From assembly GCA_015057505.1 (NCBI GenBank), contig SVEG01000012.1, positions 24,791 to 88,790 of the forward strand: a stretch of DNA of 64,000 nucleotides, in the 5' to 3' direction. This DNA is from Lachnospiraceae bacterium (lineage in GTDB: Bacteria > Bacillota > Clostridia > Lachnospirales > Lachnospiraceae). Shown here piece after piece: positions 54,285 to 62,711 of this stretch (positions are counted from its first letter, which is position 1; each line of letters begins with the position of its first letter). The position numbers were made by a program, and so were the translations under genes. The notes under the pieces were generated by a model that searched no databases, was not told the DNA's origin, and saw only the letters and a list, made by a program, of their open reading frames with translations.

Positions 54285-54944
54285 TTACAACAGTCTCTGA
54301 CCATTTATTAATAATTTAAATTTTAATCCAAGTCGCTCTGCAGACTTTCTGCACAAAATCATACGGTTAAGGAATATTTCAAAATAATCCATTACCGCGC
54401 AAAAATCCGTATCAATAGTAAGTGCAAGCTCAATATGTGAATCCTTTACGATATCAAGCTTGGCCTCTTTTACAGAATAATTAACCCTGTCATGTATGTC
54501 AAAGCTTGAAAAATCCTGATTACGTACTCTTGAGTAACGCACATCCGTCTTATCCGCAAGAATAAGTGCCGCTGCCACGGGATTCACCGGAAATGCCGTG
54601 GACTCATCATGATTACCGATAGCGGTAATTATCGTAGCAATATCCTCCGCATCCATCTCCATCTTATCGAGAATTCTAAATGCCATCACCGCACCACTCT
54701 GTGCATGATCAATACGGTTAATAACATTACCGATATCATGAAGATATCCTGCAATACGCGCAAGCTCCGCTTCATGTTCAGAATATCCGAGTGTAATCAA
54801 AATATCACTTGCAGTCTTGGCAACCTTACCGACATGAGTAAAGCTGTGCTCTGTATACCCGAGCGCACTTAAAGACTCGTCTGCTTTTTTAATATATGTT
54901 TTAACTGTATCGTTAGCTATTATCTGCTGATATGTTATTTTCAT
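54285..54944 (-). CDS. HD-domain phosphohydrolase
   Basis: Metal ligands are His37 (HSFTHVGKV), His69-Asp70 (GYLHDIGN) and a later Asp (ILADKTDVRYSRVR). The family hydrolyses nucleotide phosphates or cyclic dinucleotides; the 219-residue stand-alone form does not reveal which. GGAGG precedes the ATG. The promoter is about 300 bases upstream, across a dense run of hairpins, so the transcript would carry an unusually structured leader. Confidence 0.85.
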   Translation of the reverse strand: MKITYQQIIANDTVKTYIKKADESLSALGYTEHSFTHVGKVAKTASDILITLGYSEHEAELARIAGYLHDIGNVINRIDHAQSGAVMAFRILDKMEMDAEDIATIITAIGNHDESTAFPVNPVAAALILADKTDVRYSRVRNQDFSSFDIHDRVNYSVKEAKLDIVKDSHIELALTIDTDFCAVMDYFEIFLNRMILCRKSAERLGLKFKLLINGQRLL

Positions 54945-54959
54945 CTTAGTCCTCCGCTT

Positions 54960-55262
54960 GCTATATCTCAGACTCGCAAACCCGCGTTATCGCGCTCTTT
55001 CGTCTGCTACGCAGACGGTTTGCTCGTTGAACGCGCAAGAAAAACAAATGTCACTTCGCGCCGCTTGTTTTTCTTTTTACGGGAAACTTCGTTTCCAAAA
55101 GCGTTTGCACAGCAAACACTTTTTCTTGCGCTGTTCACATTATACCATGTCTGCAGAAAATCAAGCGGCTGCGTAGCAGACATTTGATTTTACCTGACAT
55201 GGTAACGAAAGAATCTACGATTCTTGAGTATAATACTCACTTTGTGAGTATTATACCACGTT
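54960..55262. repeat. Dense hairpin cluster in the leader of the HD-domain gene
   Basis: No gene is seen in this 338-base gap. Perfect small hairpins include CGTCTGC-TAC-GCAGACG (55001-55017), GGAAAC-TTC-GTTTCC, GTTTGC-ACA-GCAAAC, AAGAATC-TAC-GATTCTT and the palindrome at 55229-55255. GAACGCGCAAGAAAAA pairs at a distance with TTTTTCTTGCGCTGTTC, and TACCATGTC with GACATGGTA, enclosing AAAATCAA/TTGATTTT. GC content is locally higher than in the surroundings. Confidence 0.75.
55229..55255. promoter_or_regulatory. Palindrome over the -10 and start of the HD-gene promoter
   Basis: TATAATACTCAC-TTT-GTGAGTATTATA is a perfect 12-bp inverted repeat with a 3-base centre. It lacks a T-run, so it is a poor terminator, and it includes the -10 box. 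This suits an operator for a dimeric repressor (the ACTCAC/GTGAGT core is GntR-like), though that is inference. Confidence 0.6.
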
Positions 55263-55277
55263 AAGTATTTTTTTCAA
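55250..55277 (-). promoter_or_regulatory. Promoter of the HD-domain gene
   Basis: On the minus strand TTGAAA (55277-55272), 16-base spacer, TATAAT (55255-55250) preceded by TGG. A second TGGTATAAT lies near 55142-55150 without a good -35. Confidence 0.6.
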
Positions 55278-55282
55278 ACATA

Positions 55283-56140
55283 TTATATCTCAATTATTAT
55301 CCCTGTAGACAATTTTTCAATTCGTTCTCCAAGCTTACGCTTAAGATACAAAAATGCAACATCTCCCGTACAGTGTCCGATATAATATCTTGCATTTCCC
55401 TGCAAAAAATACTCTGACAATCTATCGAGCCTGTCCTCGGGCTCGCACTCAAAAGTCTGCGGATTGGTCAAATGAAGTCCCCCTATAACCACATCAGGTC
55501 TTCTGCCGTAAATGCTTTCAAATTGCTCCAAAATATTAACTATCCCGCAATGAGAACATGCACTCATAAGTATAAGCTTACCGTTCGACTCAACAACAAG
55601 ATTTTGCTCATGCAAAAAATCATCACCGGCATATTCTCCGTCCCCGGATAATTTCTTAAGTACTGTATTTGCCGCCGGAAGATTATCCTTATAACTCTCA
55701 CTGTCTCTGTTAACGGAGAAAATACTTACTTCGTCATTAATCCTGTACAAATCCTCCGTATATACAAGTCTCTCCCGGTATTTCTCCTTAAGTTCCTGCT
55801 CAAGTCCTATATACTTAAGTCCTGTCTTTCTATGAGAAAAATAATCCCCAAATCCTTCTCTTCTCAAATACACCGGCACATCTTCTTTTGTATTTTCAAA
55901 AAAATCATTAAGACCGCCACCATGGTCATAGTGTCCGTGCGACAACACAAGAAACTCCGCCTTTGTCACATCGATACCCATTTTTTCTGCATTTTTACGA
56001 TACAAGTCACTCATGCCCACATCGAACAAAAAACTTTGCTTCTCCGTCTCGATAAAAAAACTGAGCCCATGTTCAGTATTTAATCCTGTATTCTTTTGTT
56101 CTTCACTAAGACTGTCCTCTACAAGTGTTATTACTCTCAT
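55283..56140 (-). CDS. MBL-fold metallohydrolase
   Basis: The metal motif SHGHYDHGGG is complete. Further blocks ACSHCGIVNILEQ and IGGLHL fit the family of 7,8-dihydropterin-6-methyl-4-(beta-D-ribofuranosyl)-aminobenzene-phosphate synthase-like MBL proteins. A C-terminal CTGDVAFLYLKRKLG ends the fold. The start MRVITLVED has GAGGA at 6 bases, preferred over a frame 14 codons longer. The length is 285 residues. It is the last gene of the GreA/sce7726 cluster. Substrate unknown. Confidence 0.88.
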   Translation of the reverse strand: MRVITLVEDSLSEEQKNTGLNTEHGLSFFIETEKQSFLFDVGMSDLYRKNAEKMGIDVTKAEFLVLSHGHYDHGGGLNDFFENTKEDVPVYLRREGFGDYFSHRKTGLKYIGLEQELKEKYRERLVYTEDLYRINDEVSIFSVNRDSESYKDNLPAANTVLKKLSGDGEYAGDDFLHEQNLVVESNGKLILMSACSHCGIVNILEQFESIYGRRPDVVIGGLHLTNPQTFECEPEDRLDRLSEYFLQGNARYYIGHCTGDVAFLYLKRKLGERIEKLSTGIIIEI

Positions 56141-56201
56141 ATTATATCCTCGCCACATTATCCGTAAAACAACATGCCTCAACCAAGCTTCTCTGTCATC
56201 A

Positions 56202-56705
56202 TTAAAACTTGCGAATCATATCCTCCGAATCATCGGTGGACTTATCAATTGCCTTTATCGTAACAAAATAGCTGTACGCATCACTAACCTTAACTTCAAC
56301 ACGGTCGCCCACCTTTTTGCCCATTACAGCCTTACCAAGCGGTGATTCCAAACTTATGAGATTGCTTAATGAACTCGCTCTTACATTAGTCACAAGCTTA
56401 TAAGTCTCTACTGCATCATCCTCCTCAAAATACAAATCAATGGTGTTGTTAAGACCTACCTCATCAGCATCCGAATCATCAGAAATAACCTCCGCAGTTT
56501 TTATCATTCTCTCAAGATAACGAATGCGGCTTTCGTTCATATTTTTCTCACGCTTTGCCGCATAATATTCAAAATTCTCGCTAAGGTCACCCTGAGCCCT
56601 TGCTTCCTTTACTGCTTCTATCGCTTCTTTACGCACCACAAGCTTACGGTGCTCTATTTCCTTCTGCATCTTTTCAATATCATTCTTTGTCAGCTTATCA
56701 TACAT
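56202..56705 (-). CDS. GreA/GreB-family transcription elongation factor
   Basis: The N-terminal coiled coil (about 1-75) carries GDLSENFEYYAAKREKN, with the acidic tip residues Asp-Glu that stimulate transcript cleavage by RNA polymerase. The C-terminal FKBP-like domain ends with SPLGKAVMGKKVGDRVEV. The length of 167 residues is close to GreA (about 158). The tip has FEYYAAK where canonical GreA has AEYDAAK, so this is likely a paralog rather than the main GreA. Confidence 0.9.
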   Translation of the reverse strand: MYDKLTKNDIEKMQKEIEHRKLVVRKEAIEAVKEARAQGDLSENFEYYAAKREKNMNESRIRYLERMIKTAEVISDDSDADEVGLNNTIDLYFEEDDAVETYKLVTNVRASSLSNLISLESPLGKAVMGKKVGDRVEVKVSDAYSYFVTIKAIDKSTDDSEDMIRKF

Positions 56706-56735
56706 AAATATTACCTCCGCTAAACCTTACTATTC

Positions 56736-56972
56736 TCAATCAAACTCTACCGTAACGTAAAAACCTTTTTCATTCTGTGATACATTAACCACAACGCCTT
56801 TGTTCGCATCAAGTCTCTGATTAAAAGGAAAATTGGCAGACATTGCAACCGCAGGCTCCACTACATAATAATAGCTCTTCGGAAGCTTGCCTTCGCTTAT
56901 CTCAACCACGTCGCCAATCTTTACGAGACCTTCTCTCTCCATCTTAAATTCCATAGTTCTCTTCTGTCCCAT
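56736..56972 (-). CDS. Hypothetical protein, 78 residues
   Basis: I do not recognise it. The sequence is beta-rich with Gly turns ([48 protein letters not shown]), like a small SH3 or KOW-like barrel. AAGGAGG lies 8 bases before the ATG. It lies between sce7726 and greA-like genes with gaps of 12 and 30 bases, so it is co-transcribed with them; a nucleic-acid or polymerase link is only a guess. Confidence 0.75.
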   Translation of the reverse strand: MGQKRTMEFKMEREGLVKIGDVVEISEGKLPKSYYYVVEPAVAMSANFPFNQRLDANKGVVVNVSQNEKGFYVTVEFD

Positions 56973-56984
56973 AAAACTTCCTCC

Positions 56985-57590
56985 TTAAGCTTCTGATTCT
57001 TCTTTTTCAAGATAAATCGTATAATCACGCTCCATTAATGCCTCACAAATTGCCCCCTGTAAAATATCAAACGGCACCTGTTCCACGAGCATTGTAGCGA
57101 TCTTAGGTTTAGACTTTCTTGAAATCGGTTTTACCTTATTTGCCTTGGCAATACTCACTATCTCCGGTCGCCAAAGAAGCGACAGCTGGTGTTTCAGCTT
57201 TCGCTTAAGTACTTCCTTAGGATTCCTCTGTGCTTCTCGCTCAATCTCAAGGCACAACCTTTTATCTTCACCATAATATATCTTTATAATACCATAAAAC
57301 TCCGGTACATGCTCCGTTATTTTATCAATATGCTTATTACCTGTAACAATATAACAAAGATTGCAAAATTTACTGTAGTTTTTAACCTGACTTTCAAGAC
57401 GCTCCAGGCTGTCCCTGTCGCTCTTTATCTCAAATCCTATAAGGCAATTTTCTCTCACAAGGATCGCATCCGCCCTGCTCTTTGCGATGCAGAGTTCTTC
57501 AAAAATACGCAAGCGCTCATTAGTAGATTCATAGTAATCAAACAACACTTCACGCATCTCTTTGTCATTCAATTTGTCAGCTTCTCTCAT
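56985..57590 (-). CDS. sce7726-family protein (PD-(D/E)XK nuclease-like)
   Basis: A 201-residue protein with Glu31-Glu32, Asp41 (SRADAILV) and Glu54-Ile-Lys56 (GFEIKSDRD), the active-site pattern of PD-(D/E)XK nucleases and a recognised feature of the sce7726 family. The C-terminal half is basic (KPISRKSKPKIATML) and may bind DNA. GAGGTGAT precedes the ATG. It heads a four-gene unit with an unknown protein, a GreA paralog and an MBL hydrolase. Role unknown; related proteins occur near phage and defence genes. Confidence 0.8.
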   Translation of the reverse strand: MREADKLNDKEMREVLFDYYESTNERLRIFEELCIAKSRADAILVRENCLIGFEIKSDRDSLERLESQVKNYSKFCNLCYIVTGNKHIDKITEHVPEFYGIIKIYYGEDKRLCLEIEREAQRNPKEVLKRKLKHQLSLLWRPEIVSIAKANKVKPISRKSKPKIATMLVEQVPFDILQGAICEALMERDYTIYLEKEESEA

Positions 57591-57632
57591 ATTATCACCT
57601 CAGTTTTAAAAGAGCCGGGACCTTCATCAAGA

Positions 57633-57669
57633 AATAATATGGCATAGCCATAAGCTACGCCATGTTATT
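57633..57669 (-). terminator. Hairpin terminator after the TRAP permease gene
   Basis: On the minus strand AATAACATGGCGTAGC pairs with GCTATGCCATATTATT (one mismatch, one wobble) around a short loop. The following tract is only moderately T-rich. Confidence 0.65.
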
Positions 57670-57678
57670 TGTCTTATT

Positions 57679-59628
57679 CTAAGCTTCTACAGCCTTTTTA
57701 TTCTTGGTTGTAATAATCTGCTCAGCAATAATAAAAGCAATAATTACGATACCGATAATATCGGTAAGTGTTCCGGGATAAATAAGAAGCAAACCTGCTA
57801 TAACCGAAACAATTCTGAATACCGGGTTCAAATGCTTTACACAATAACCTTCAAGTCCCATTGATACGCCAAACATACCAACTACCGAAGTAATAACAAT
57901 CTGAATTACTTCCCAAGCATTCGTCTCAATAAACAACATCGCCGGATTAAGTGCGAATATGTACGGTACGATAAATGCCGCAATGGCAAGCTTCGTAGCA
58001 TTGACACCCGTCTTCATCGGGTCTGCCTTAGCAATAGCCGCACCGGCATATGCCGCAAGTGCAACCGGAGGTGTGATATCTGCTACAATACCAAAGTAGA
58101 ATACAAACATATGAGCCGCAAGTCCGGGAATACCCATCTCAATAAGAATCGGAGCACATGTTGTTGCCATGATAACGTAATTAGCAGTAGTCGGAACGCC
58201 CATACCAAGTACAATACATGTAAGCATTGTAAGGAACAATGCAATAATCTTATGACCGCCTGAAGCACCTACGATCAAAGTAATAAGCTGGTTACCGATA
58301 CCTGTAGTTGTGATTACACACGCTACGATACCTGCAACGGCACAAGCGATACCTACCGTAAGAACATTCTTAGCCGCTGTCTCTAAAGCATCAACAAACT
58401 TTGTATAATTAATTCTTGTATCCTTGTGGAACATGCTTACAAGAATTGCAACACCGATTGCCACGATAGCCGCAAATGTAATTGTCTTGGAAGAAAGAAG
58501 TGCAACCAAAACAATAAGCGGAATAAGTAAGTAACCCTTTTTCAAAACAAGCTTAAAGAAATTCGGAAGCTCTTCCTTCGGAATTCCTCTAAGACCAAGC
58601 TTCTTAGCCTCAAGGTGAACCATAAGGAAAATACCGATAAAGTAAAGTGCTGCAGGAAGAATCGCACGAAGTGCAATTGAACCGTAAGCAAAACCTGAAT
58701 ACTCAACCATAAGGAATGCTGCCGCACCCATAATAGGAGGCATAATCTGTCCGCCTGTTGAAGCTGCCGCCTCTACGGCACCTGCGAACTCCTTGTTATA
58801 TCCGAGACGCTTCATCATCGGAATTGTAATTGAACCTGAACCTACGGTATTAGCAACCGAAGAACCTGAAGCAACACCCTCAAGTGCACTTGCAACTACA
58901 GCCGCCTTCGCAGGACCACCTGCATAACGACCGCAAATTGAATTAGCAAACTGTATGAAGAAATCTGCAATTCCTGTCTTCTCGAGGAATGCACCAAACA
59001 ATACAAACAATACAATAAATGTAGAACATGCTCTTGTAGGTGTACCGATAACGCCCTCTGTTGTAAAGAAGAGATTATACACATTGATTCTTACTGACTT
59101 CTGTGTAAGAGCATATGCTATAAACGCACATGCTACGATTACAATCGGAATACCTACCGAACGGCGGCATGCTTCCAAAGTCACAAGAATACCGATAATA
59201 CCTACTACAATCTCAAAACCGTTAAGCTTAATACCTGCACTGATAATTTCACGACAGTTAGCAACAAAATAAAAGTAAGCAAATGCTCCCAAAAGTCCAA
59301 GGATTATATCATACCATGGTATGTAATTAGGCTTTAATTCACCCTTCTTAGTTGCAGGATAAAGCATAAAGATAAAGAACACAACGCATCCTACAAAAGA
59401 AGCACGCTCAATACGTGTCTCCCAGTTTGCAAATATGTTAATATAAACACAGTATAATGTAAAAAGCGCCAGCAAATATCTAAGTACAACCCTCGGTACA
59501 CCTTCATAAAAACGCACATTAGACTCTCTGTCATATTTTTTCATTATAGCTTCCACATCAGCAGCCACATCATGACTATCGGCCGTAATGTTCTCACTAA
59601 TTACCTGTGAAGATTTCGACTTACTCAA
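57679..59628 (-). CDS. TRAP transporter fused permease (4TM + 12TM)
   Basis: A 649-residue membrane protein with about 16-18 helices. The DctM-like part has GAFLEKTGIADFFIQFA, VASGSSVANTVGSGSITIPMMKRLGYNKEFAGAVEAAASTGGQIMPPIMGAAAFLM (key blocks), and GIVADITPPVALAAYAGAAI. Such fused permeases (TIGR02123 type) work with TAXI binding proteins. It is third in the operon TAXI-DUF1850-permease. The substrate is unknown; TAXI systems are often credited with organic acids. Confidence 0.93.
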   Translation of the reverse strand: MSKSKSSQVISENITADSHDVAADVEAIMKKYDRESNVRFYEGVPRVVLRYLLALFTLYCVYINIFANWETRIERASFVGCVVFFIFMLYPATKKGELKPNYIPWYDIILGLLGAFAYFYFVANCREIISAGIKLNGFEIVVGIIGILVTLEACRRSVGIPIVIVACAFIAYALTQKSVRINVYNLFFTTEGVIGTPTRACSTFIVLFVLFGAFLEKTGIADFFIQFANSICGRYAGGPAKAAVVASALEGVASGSSVANTVGSGSITIPMMKRLGYNKEFAGAVEAAASTGGQIMPPIMGAAAFLMVEYSGFAYGSIALRAILPAALYFIGIFLMVHLEAKKLGLRGIPKEELPNFFKLVLKKGYLLIPLIVLVALLSSKTITFAAIVAIGVAILVSMFHKDTRINYTKFVDALETAAKNVLTVGIACAVAGIVACVITTTGIGNQLITLIVGASGGHKIIALFLTMLTCIVLGMGVPTTANYVIMATTCAPILIEMGIPGLAAHMFVFYFGIVADITPPVALAAYAGAAIAKADPMKTGVNATKLAIAAFIVPYIFALNPAMLFIETNAWEVIQIVITSVVGMFGVSMGLEGYCVKHLNPVFRIVSVIAGLLLIYPGTLTDIIGIVIIAFIIAEQIITTKNKKAVEA

Positions 59629-59658
59629 AACAATTCCTCCTTCTATCTAAACTGTGTA

Positions 59659-60147
59659 CTACTCATATATAAAAGATACACTGCTATTTTGCCCACAGAG
59701 CTCACGCAGACTTATTTCCGTATTCTGAAGCTCCAATACATGATCCGATACAGTTCCGACAACATATATCAAATCATACATCAAAGTATTGATATTGCTT
59801 ATAATCATTTCCCCATTTTCACCGTAGCTAAGCGTCTGCTCTCCTTCAAGAGTCGTAGCAACGCCTGCCCCAAAAGCATAATAAAGGCATTCTTCAAGAT
59901 AAATCTTGTCATTCCTTATCTGATAAACTTCTGTTACCGGACTTTTGTTCACAGAATGTACAAATGTTATTGAAAATGTATCGCCTTCTTTAAGCTGATA
60001 CCTGGCATACACCTTCCCTGTGTCCAAGTCTCTTAATACAAGTTCTTTATTATCACTTTTTGTAATTGAAATAATAATGCAAAGCATGACCGCGGCGGTA
60101 AAAATTACCGCAGCGGTCACTGCAAAATAAAAACGCTTTTTGTTCAT
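59659..60147 (-). CDS. DUF1850 domain protein of a TAXI-TRAP system
   Basis: A 162-residue protein with one N-terminal membrane helix (about 8-28) and an extracytoplasmic domain with FSITFVHSVNKSPVTEVYQI, the DUF1850 signature. It sits between the TAXI lipoprotein and permease genes. DUF1850 proteins are regularly linked to TAXI-TRAP transporters but have no proven role; a periplasmic-side or surface accessory is likely. Confidence 0.88.
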   Translation of the reverse strand: MNKKRFYFAVTAAVIFTAAVMLCIIISITKSDNKELVLRDLDTGKVYARYQLKEGDTFSITFVHSVNKSPVTEVYQIRNDKIYLEECLYYAFGAGVATTLEGEQTLSYGENGEMIISNINTLMYDLIYVVGTVSDHVLELQNTEISLRELCGQNSSVSFIYE

Positions 60148-60152
60148 CGCAA

Positions 60153-61115
60153 TTATTTTAATGCTCCAACCTCTTTGTAGTACTTCTCAGCACCTGCATG
60201 GAAAGGAATTGAAATACCTGAAACTGCTGTATTAACATCAAGCTCGTTACCCTTTGTATGAGCCGCTGCTATAGCATCCTTATTATCAAAAAGACCCTTT
60301 ACAAATGCATAAATTGTATCTTCGCTTACATCATTACGTGCAACAATTGTTGCCATAACTGCTACAGTCTGAACATCTTCCTTAACACAGCCATATGTTC
60401 CTGCAGGAACTGTTACTGTTGCATAGAATCCGTACTTCTCTTGTAAAGCCTTCGCATGCTCATCATCTACTGAAAGCAATTTGAAATCATGTGTCATTGA
60501 AAGCTCTGTTACAGCATTGGTAGGTGTACCTGCAACAACGAATGCTGCATCAATTGTACCATTCTTAACACTGTCTGCTGAATCTGCGAAATCCTGATTT
60601 GAAACTGTGATATCATCAAATGTGATTCCATATGCTTCAAGAATCTGCTTAGCATTAAACTCAACACCACTACCTGCATCACCAACAGATACTCTCTTAC
60701 CCTTCAAGTCAGCAATTGAATTAATATCTTTGTTAGCAATAATCTGTACTACCTCAGGGTAGCATGAAATAACTGCTGAGAAATTCTCAATCTTCTCTTC
60801 GCCCGCGAACATATCTGTTCCTGTATATGCATAATACATAACATCATTCTGTACGATTGCAAGCTCAACTTCTTCTAACTCAAGCAACTGAATATTAGCC
60901 TTTGAAGCACCTGTAGACTGAACTGTAATCTTAAGTGTATCACTTAACTTCTCATTCAAAACCTGTGCTACAATACCGCTGAAACCATAGTATGTACCTG
61001 ATGTTCCACCTGTAGCCATTCTAAGTGAATCTGCACTGCCGCTACATCCTGTAAGCAGCATTCCGCATGTCATAGCAAATGCCATAACGCATGCCAAAAT
61101 CTTACTCTTTTTCAT
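60153..61115 (-). CDS. TAXI-family TRAP transporter solute-binding lipoprotein
   Basis: The signal ends at LLTGC (lipobox). The mature part has MATGGTSGTYYGFSGIVAQVL, typical of TAXI proteins, then VSVGDAGSGVEFNAKQIL and VVAGTPTNAV. The start MKKSKILACVM has GGGAGG 9 bases upstream; a frame 24 codons longer would cross the promoter. The length is 320 residues. It is anchored on the outer face of the membrane and feeds the permease encoded downstream. Confidence 0.93.
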   Translation of the reverse strand: MKKSKILACVMAFAMTCGMLLTGCSGSADSLRMATGGTSGTYYGFSGIVAQVLNEKLSDTLKITVQSTGASKANIQLLELEEVELAIVQNDVMYYAYTGTDMFAGEEKIENFSAVISCYPEVVQIIANKDINSIADLKGKRVSVGDAGSGVEFNAKQILEAYGITFDDITVSNQDFADSADSVKNGTIDAAFVVAGTPTNAVTELSMTHDFKLLSVDDEHAKALQEKYGFYATVTVPAGTYGCVKEDVQTVAVMATIVARNDVSEDTIYAFVKGLFDNKDAIAAAHTKGNELDVNTAVSGISIPFHAGAEKYYKEVGALK

Positions 61116-61168
61116 TTTAATATCCTCCCTAATAATTCTGCTGCCAACAAAAAATCGACAGCACATCC

Positions 61169-61197
61169 ATTTTACCATAATAGTCACTATTTGTCAA
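61169..61197 (-). promoter_or_regulatory. Promoter of the TAXI-TRAP operon
   Basis: On the minus strand TTGACA (61197-61192), 17-base spacer, TAAAAT (61174-61169). The -35 box overlaps the stop codon of the M14 gene. Confidence 0.8.
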
Positions 61198-62690
61198 TCT
61201 AATGCATATTTACTCACTGCAATCATTACATATTGATTGCGCTTCCAAATATCCGGCCATTGTGACTGTCTCACAGGAAAATATGAATCCATATCGCCTA
61301 TTTCTACGGTACATCCGGGAATTTTCTCCTCTAAAATTGCCCATTCATAATCAATTCCACTCTTTATCTGATATGCCTTTATATTCTTATAACCGGTCAG
61401 TTTTGCAATAATCTTGACTATGTTAGATGTATTATTATACAATTCTCCCTTTTGTCCTTTATTCCAGTAGATAACTTCTCCTTTTGTATGATACGAAATA
61501 TATGCACACAGATTTTCTTTACTCTTTACAAAATCAATTATAAGCTGTGTCTCTTTCTCTGATGCCGGACATTCACCCTCATAATATTTAAAGGAAGGGC
61601 CTGTATAAGCTTGCTTTTTTCCGTTATCTGTACCAAATCCCGTAGTTGGAAAATTCCTGTTAAGATCTACTCCCCTTGCATTTGAAGACCAGTTATCTGT
61701 ATATCCGATTGTAAAAAGCTTTTCTCTAAGTTCTTGGTTTCGTATTGCAAAAAAACCATTCTGACTTATTGCCACACCGTCAGGATTAACCATAGGAATC
61801 ACATAGATACACACTTTATTAAGAATCTCTTCAAAACTCACGCCATTATATTTTTCCTTGATATTATCCAGATAGTATTCTACCTGTGCCATAACAAGCT
61901 GGCTCGATATATACTCTGCTCCATGTATTGATGCTGTAAAAAGCACTGATTTTTCAGCCTCCGGGTTACCTACTGTCAACAAATACATATTCCTATCATC
62001 ATATGTCGTTCCCAAAACCTCTGACTTAAAACCTACAGAATATTTACATTGTAACCGTTCTATATCCGCGACCATTTCCTCGTATGTATATGGGTCATCT
62101 TTAGGCTTTTTACTTGTCGGTTTACTTGAAAAATACTCTCCGTACGAATAAACCTGCACGCCATTAATTTCAAGCAAATACCAACCATTATTAAGTTTTT
62201 CAACACATACATATTCCTGATTTATGTAAGTTTGTCCAATAATTTTTCCTTTGGTACTTGGTTTATTACGTATATTGGCAACAGCCGTTGCATATACAAT
62301 ACTCTCACCATCCGATTGTTGCCCTTCTTTAGAAACAGTAGTTTCTATTATCGTTTCCGATGTGGTCGTTTCTATCACTTCAAACTCATTTGTTGTAGTT
62401 TCGACGTATATCAGTTCTGTTGCTGTCGGCTCGGTTATAGTCGATTCCGCTATCAGTTCCGTTGTCGACTCTGCTATCAGTTCCGTTGTCGACTCTGCTA
62501 TCAGTTCCGTTGTCGACTCTGCTATCAGTTTTGTTGTCGACTCCGACGGCAATGTTTCAATGCTACTTGTCTTTTCATAAGCCAAACTTCCCTTATTAAC
62601 ATTCTCACTTTTTTGCAATGCACAACCACTACACATAACAAAAATCGCAATAACCAAACCCAATACCTTAACATTAATTTTTTGCTTCAT
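61194..62690 (-). CDS. SH3-M14 zinc carboxypeptidase lipoprotein
   Basis: The lipoprotein signal ends at MCSGC. A Ser/Thr/Glu-rich stretch (about 45-125) contains an 8-residue repeat (AESTTELI) four times. A bacterial SH3 domain (about 130-190, ATAVANIRNKPS) precedes the M14 domain: zinc ligands in SIHGAEY and SYHTKGE, and catalytic Glu in GCTVEIG. This suggests a cell-wall peptidase like gamma-D-glutamyl-diamino acid hydrolases. I chose ATG over a GTG four codons earlier. It follows the glycosylase gene by 21 bases. Confidence 0.88.
   Translation of the reverse strand: MKQKINVKVLGLVIAIFVMCSGCALQKSENVNKGSLAYEKTSSIETLPSESTTKLIAESTTELIAESTTELIAESTTELIAESTITEPTATELIYVETTTNEFEVIETTTSETIIETTVSKEGQQSDGESIVYATAVANIRNKPSTKGKIIGQTYINQEYVCVEKLNNGWYLLEINGVQVYSYGEYFSSKPTSKKPKDDPYTYEEMVADIERLQCKYSVGFKSEVLGTTYDDRNMYLLTVGNPEAEKSVLFTASIHGAEYISSQLVMAQVEYYLDNIKEKYNGVSFEEILNKVCIYVIPMVNPDGVAISQNGFFAIRNQELREKLFTIGYTDNWSSNARGVDLNRNFPTTGFGTDNGKKQAYTGPSFKYYEGECPASEKETQLIIDFVKSKENLCAYISYHTKGEVIYWNKGQKGELYNNTSNIVKIIAKLTGYKNIKAYQIKSGIDYEWAILEEKIPGCTVEIGDMDSYFPVRQSQWPDIWKRNQYVMIAVSKYALD
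62449..62544. repeat. 24-base tandem repeat, four copies, in the M14 linker
   Basis: The unit GCTATCAGTTCCGTTGTCGA plus CTCT runs 62449-62544, in frame, encoding AESTTELI. Copies 1-3 are nearly identical and the fourth differs by a few bases; a 27-base degenerate copy precedes. Slipped-strand length change is likely. Confidence 0.9.
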
Positions 62691-62711
62691 AACAGGTTTC
62701 ACTCCACTGTT

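Noticed and set aside
62449..62544. CRISPR-like repeat array
   Set aside because: The repeats are direct with no spacers and lie in frame within a lipoprotein linker; no cas gene is near.
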